Positions 6,044 to 7,304 of a DNA stretch of 7,304 nt are shown here, piece after piece. The stretch's first letter is position 1. Every line of letters begins with the position of its first letter. Below the pieces are notes generated by a model. The model had not been told where the DNA came from, ran no database searches, and saw only the letters and a program-made list of their open reading frames with translations. This DNA is from Desulfovibrio sp. (lineage in GTDB: Bacteria; Desulfobacterota; Desulfovibrionia; Desulfovibrionales; Desulfovibrionaceae). Location: contig JAQVZK010000116.1 of assembly GCA_028708195.1 (NCBI GenBank), positions 1-7,304 on the forward strand, in the 5' to 3' direction. The translations under genes were made by a program, and so were the position numbers.

Positions 6044-6844
6044 TTAGCCACGCCGGTCAAAAATTTCTTTCATAGAAATGCCAGAAACAACACGCGCGGC
6101 ATCGCGCACATACCACGAAAGAATTTCTCTACGATCCAGAGCCATCCCTTTTTCTGCAAATGAAGTCATTGAAGTAGCTTTATGCGCACCCAGAGAGCAG
6201 TTGCGAGGGTCAAGGGGATCATCAAAATGTTCTACCAGAAGCAGCGGATACAGATAGCCATTTACATAGCCGCGCCGAAAAATTTCTTGTTGGTATTCTG
6301 TCCAACCGTGCGTTTTTCTTGGGCCGACGGCGAGATATCCAATGGAGCGCTGCAGGCTGCGGCGGAACAGATAACAACACCCCCCAATGTAGGCATCGGG
6401 GATCATCTGAACGCCGTCCACAGAAATGACCCTTTTCTCTAGAGCCGGAACATCCACGTATTTGAGGTTAAAATGAAATCCGCCAGCAACACCGAGAGCG
6501 GGCGACTGTTCATGGGCTTCTAGCAACCGTTTGAGCCAGTTGGGGGGCACAAGGGTATCGTTGTCAACCTTGCCCAGAAACTCGGCACGCGAACTTCGCC
6601 AGAACGCGTTGGTCGGGATGGAGATTCCCATATTTTTATCAAGAAAATAAATGTGCTTGATCTGTTTTCGATGCCGCTTGGCAAATTCTGTCAGGTAATC
6701 CACTGTGCCGTCTGTGGAGCCATTGTCAACAATAGTCAATGCAAAATCCATTCCGGCATTTTCAATAAGGGCCGGAAGCGTCATCCTGGTATACGCCAGA
6801 CGATTATACGTAAGATACAGGATACTAATAGTAGCGCCCATCAT
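6044..6844 (-). CDS. Family 2 (GT-A) glycosyltransferase
   Basis: A 266-residue inverting-type glycosyltransferase. The N-terminal nucleotide-binding half starts ISILYLTYNRL (6-16), with TIVDNGSTDGTVDYL (37-51), the standard GT2 signature. The metal-binding DxD is GKVDNDT (D94-N95-D96). After VAGGFHFN (119-126) comes an acceptor-side region with GGCCYLFRRS (154-163), then HGWTEYQQEIFRRGY (179-193), where GW-x-E is the usual place of the catalytic acid/base, and VEHF (204-207). No membrane helix is evident, so it should be cytoplasmic or membrane-associated. The start is set by AGGAG (6853-6849): ATG 6844 is four bases away and ATG 6841 seven, so 6841 is equally possible, whereas ATG 6865 lies upstream of the site. 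First gene of the cassette, 107 bp after gltX and 42 bp before the fusion gene. Sugar donor and acceptor unknown. Confidence 0.88.
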   Translation of the reverse strand: MMGATISILYLTYNRLAYTRMTLPALIENAGMDFALTIVDNGSTDGTVDYLTEFAKRHRKQIKHIYFLDKNMGISIPTNAFWRSSRAEFLGKVDNDTLVPPNWLKRLLEAHEQSPALGVAGGFHFNLKYVDVPALEKRVISVDGVQMIPDAYIGGCCYLFRRSLQRSIGYLAVGPRKTHGWTEYQQEIFRRGYVNGYLYPLLLVEHFDDPLDPRNCSLGAHKATSMTSFAEKGMALDRREILSWYVRDAARVVSGISMKEIFDRRG

Positions 6845-6922
6845 GTTTCTCCTGTCAATTTTCAATACCTTTCAAGGATGATACTGAAAAAATGACGAAG
6901 GAATTACAATTTTGATGAACTT

Positions 6923-6951
6923 GGCTCCTGACCTTCGCGGGCCAGGCTGCC
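6923..6951 (-). terminator. Stem-loop after gltX, possible terminator
   Basis: Directly after the gltX stop codon on the minus strand, CCTGGCC (6946-6940) pairs with GGTCAGG (6933-6927), seven pairs with one G-U, around a six-base loop (CGCGAA). GCC/GGC pairs (6949-6951 with 6923-6925) extend it past a small internal loop. The sequence after it (AAGTTCATCAAAATTG) has no real U-tract, so read-through into the glycosyltransferase gene is possible. Confidence 0.35.
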
Positions 6952-7304
6952 CTACCCCGTGGCCCTTTCAAGCCGCGCCAGGGTCTCATCCCTGCCCAGA
7001 AATGCCATAATTTCATTAAGGTGCGAGCCGCCCATAAAGCCCATAAGGGCCGTGCGCAGGGGCGGGGCCACCTCCTTGAACTTGAGGCCGTTGTCGGCCA
7101 CGTAGGCGTTGAGGGCGGCCTCAAGGCTTTCGGCCGTAAAGGGTTCGCACGCGGCAAACACCGCGCTCAGGGCGCGCGAATGCGCCTTGCCGCCGTCTGT
7201 CAGATGCTTGGTGGCGTCTTTTTCGGCGTACTCAAGTTCAGCGGCGAGGACCAGCAAGGGACGGAAGCTTTCGGCCAGCGCCTTGAGGTTGTTGGCGCGC
7301 TCAC
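6952..7304 (-). CDS. gltX: Glutamyl-tRNA synthetase, C-terminal fragment
   Basis: The last 116 codons of a gene cut by the right edge; the frame is open to base 7302 and ends at TAG 6952-6954. The fragment matches the helical anticodon-binding domain of bacterial GluRS, which charges tRNA(Glu) with glutamate in the cytoplasm. Landmarks by comparison with Thermus-type GluRS are the KHLT block (ATKHLTDGG), FTAESLEAALNAYVADNGLKFKEVAPPLRTALMG, then HLNEIMAFLGRDETLARLERA at the end, which closely follows the family's ...LALLGKERTLARLERAL terminus. The nucleotide-binding HIGH and KMSKS motifs would lie beyond the window. It is GC-rich like the exporter and fliR genes, so it seems part of the native backbone beside the lower-GC cassette. 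I cannot tell whether the genome has a second GluRS. Confidence 0.92.
   Translation of the reverse strand, partial: ERANNLKALAESFRPLLVLAAELEYAEKDATKHLTDGGKAHSRALSAVFAACEPFTAESLEAALNAYVADNGLKFKEVAPPLRTALMGFMGGSHLNEIMAFLGRDETLARLERATG

Noticed and set aside
6878..6883. Minus-strand -10-like TATCAT upstream of the GT2 gene.
   Set aside because: There is no TG extension and no acceptable -35 at 16-18 bp, so I did not call a promoter; the gene may be read from gltX.
3337..6900. Possible mobile element carrying the low-GC cassette.
   Set aside because: No transposase, integrase, tRNA or matching terminal or direct repeats were seen at the cassette edges; only base composition hints at transfer.

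Overview
The window looks like a chromosomal stretch of a moderately GC-rich Gram-negative bacterium. The RND pump requires an outer membrane, and the FliR shows a flagellum. The N-terminus of FliR (MDVFNYN...), the GluRS C-terminus and the style of the glycosyltransferase-methyltransferase protein remind me most of Desulfovibrio and relatives. That placement is from memory of family resemblance, not from a search.

The left part (1-3336, + strand) is GC-rich. It holds the C-terminal 119 codons of an AcrB-type RND efflux pump, a 364-bp gene-free gap with a candidate terminator and an extended -10 promoter, and a complete 14-helix DHA2 major facilitator drug exporter that resembles SmvA. A 248-bp gap follows, with G-runs, a strong 13-bp hairpin and a sigma-28-like promoter. 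Last comes a complete fliR, encoding the inner-membrane export-gate protein of the flagellar type III apparatus, with no other flagellar gene beside it in the window.

The right part (3422-7304, - strand) is read towards fliR. It begins at the right edge with the C-terminal 116 codons of glutamyl-tRNA synthetase (gltX). Then come three cassette genes in transcriptional order: a family 2 glycosyltransferase, a two-domain protein joining a CgeB-like glycosyltransferase to a class I SAM methyltransferase, and a radical SAM/SPASM protein. GC content falls along the cassette: sampled 60-base lines give 36 GC in the first gene, 25 in the second and 16-27 in the third, against 43 in a line of the exporter. 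The radical SAM gene looks foreign to its surroundings and has its own extended -10 promoter and strong ribosome binding site.

The cassette probably builds or decorates a surface glycan, with the glycosyltransferases adding sugars, the fused methyltransferase capping or modifying one, and the radical SAM enzyme doing an unknown chemical step. Its position next to fliR allows a guess at flagellin or envelope glycosylation, but nothing in the window proves the acceptor. I see no CRISPR array, tRNA, rRNA, transposase or integrase.
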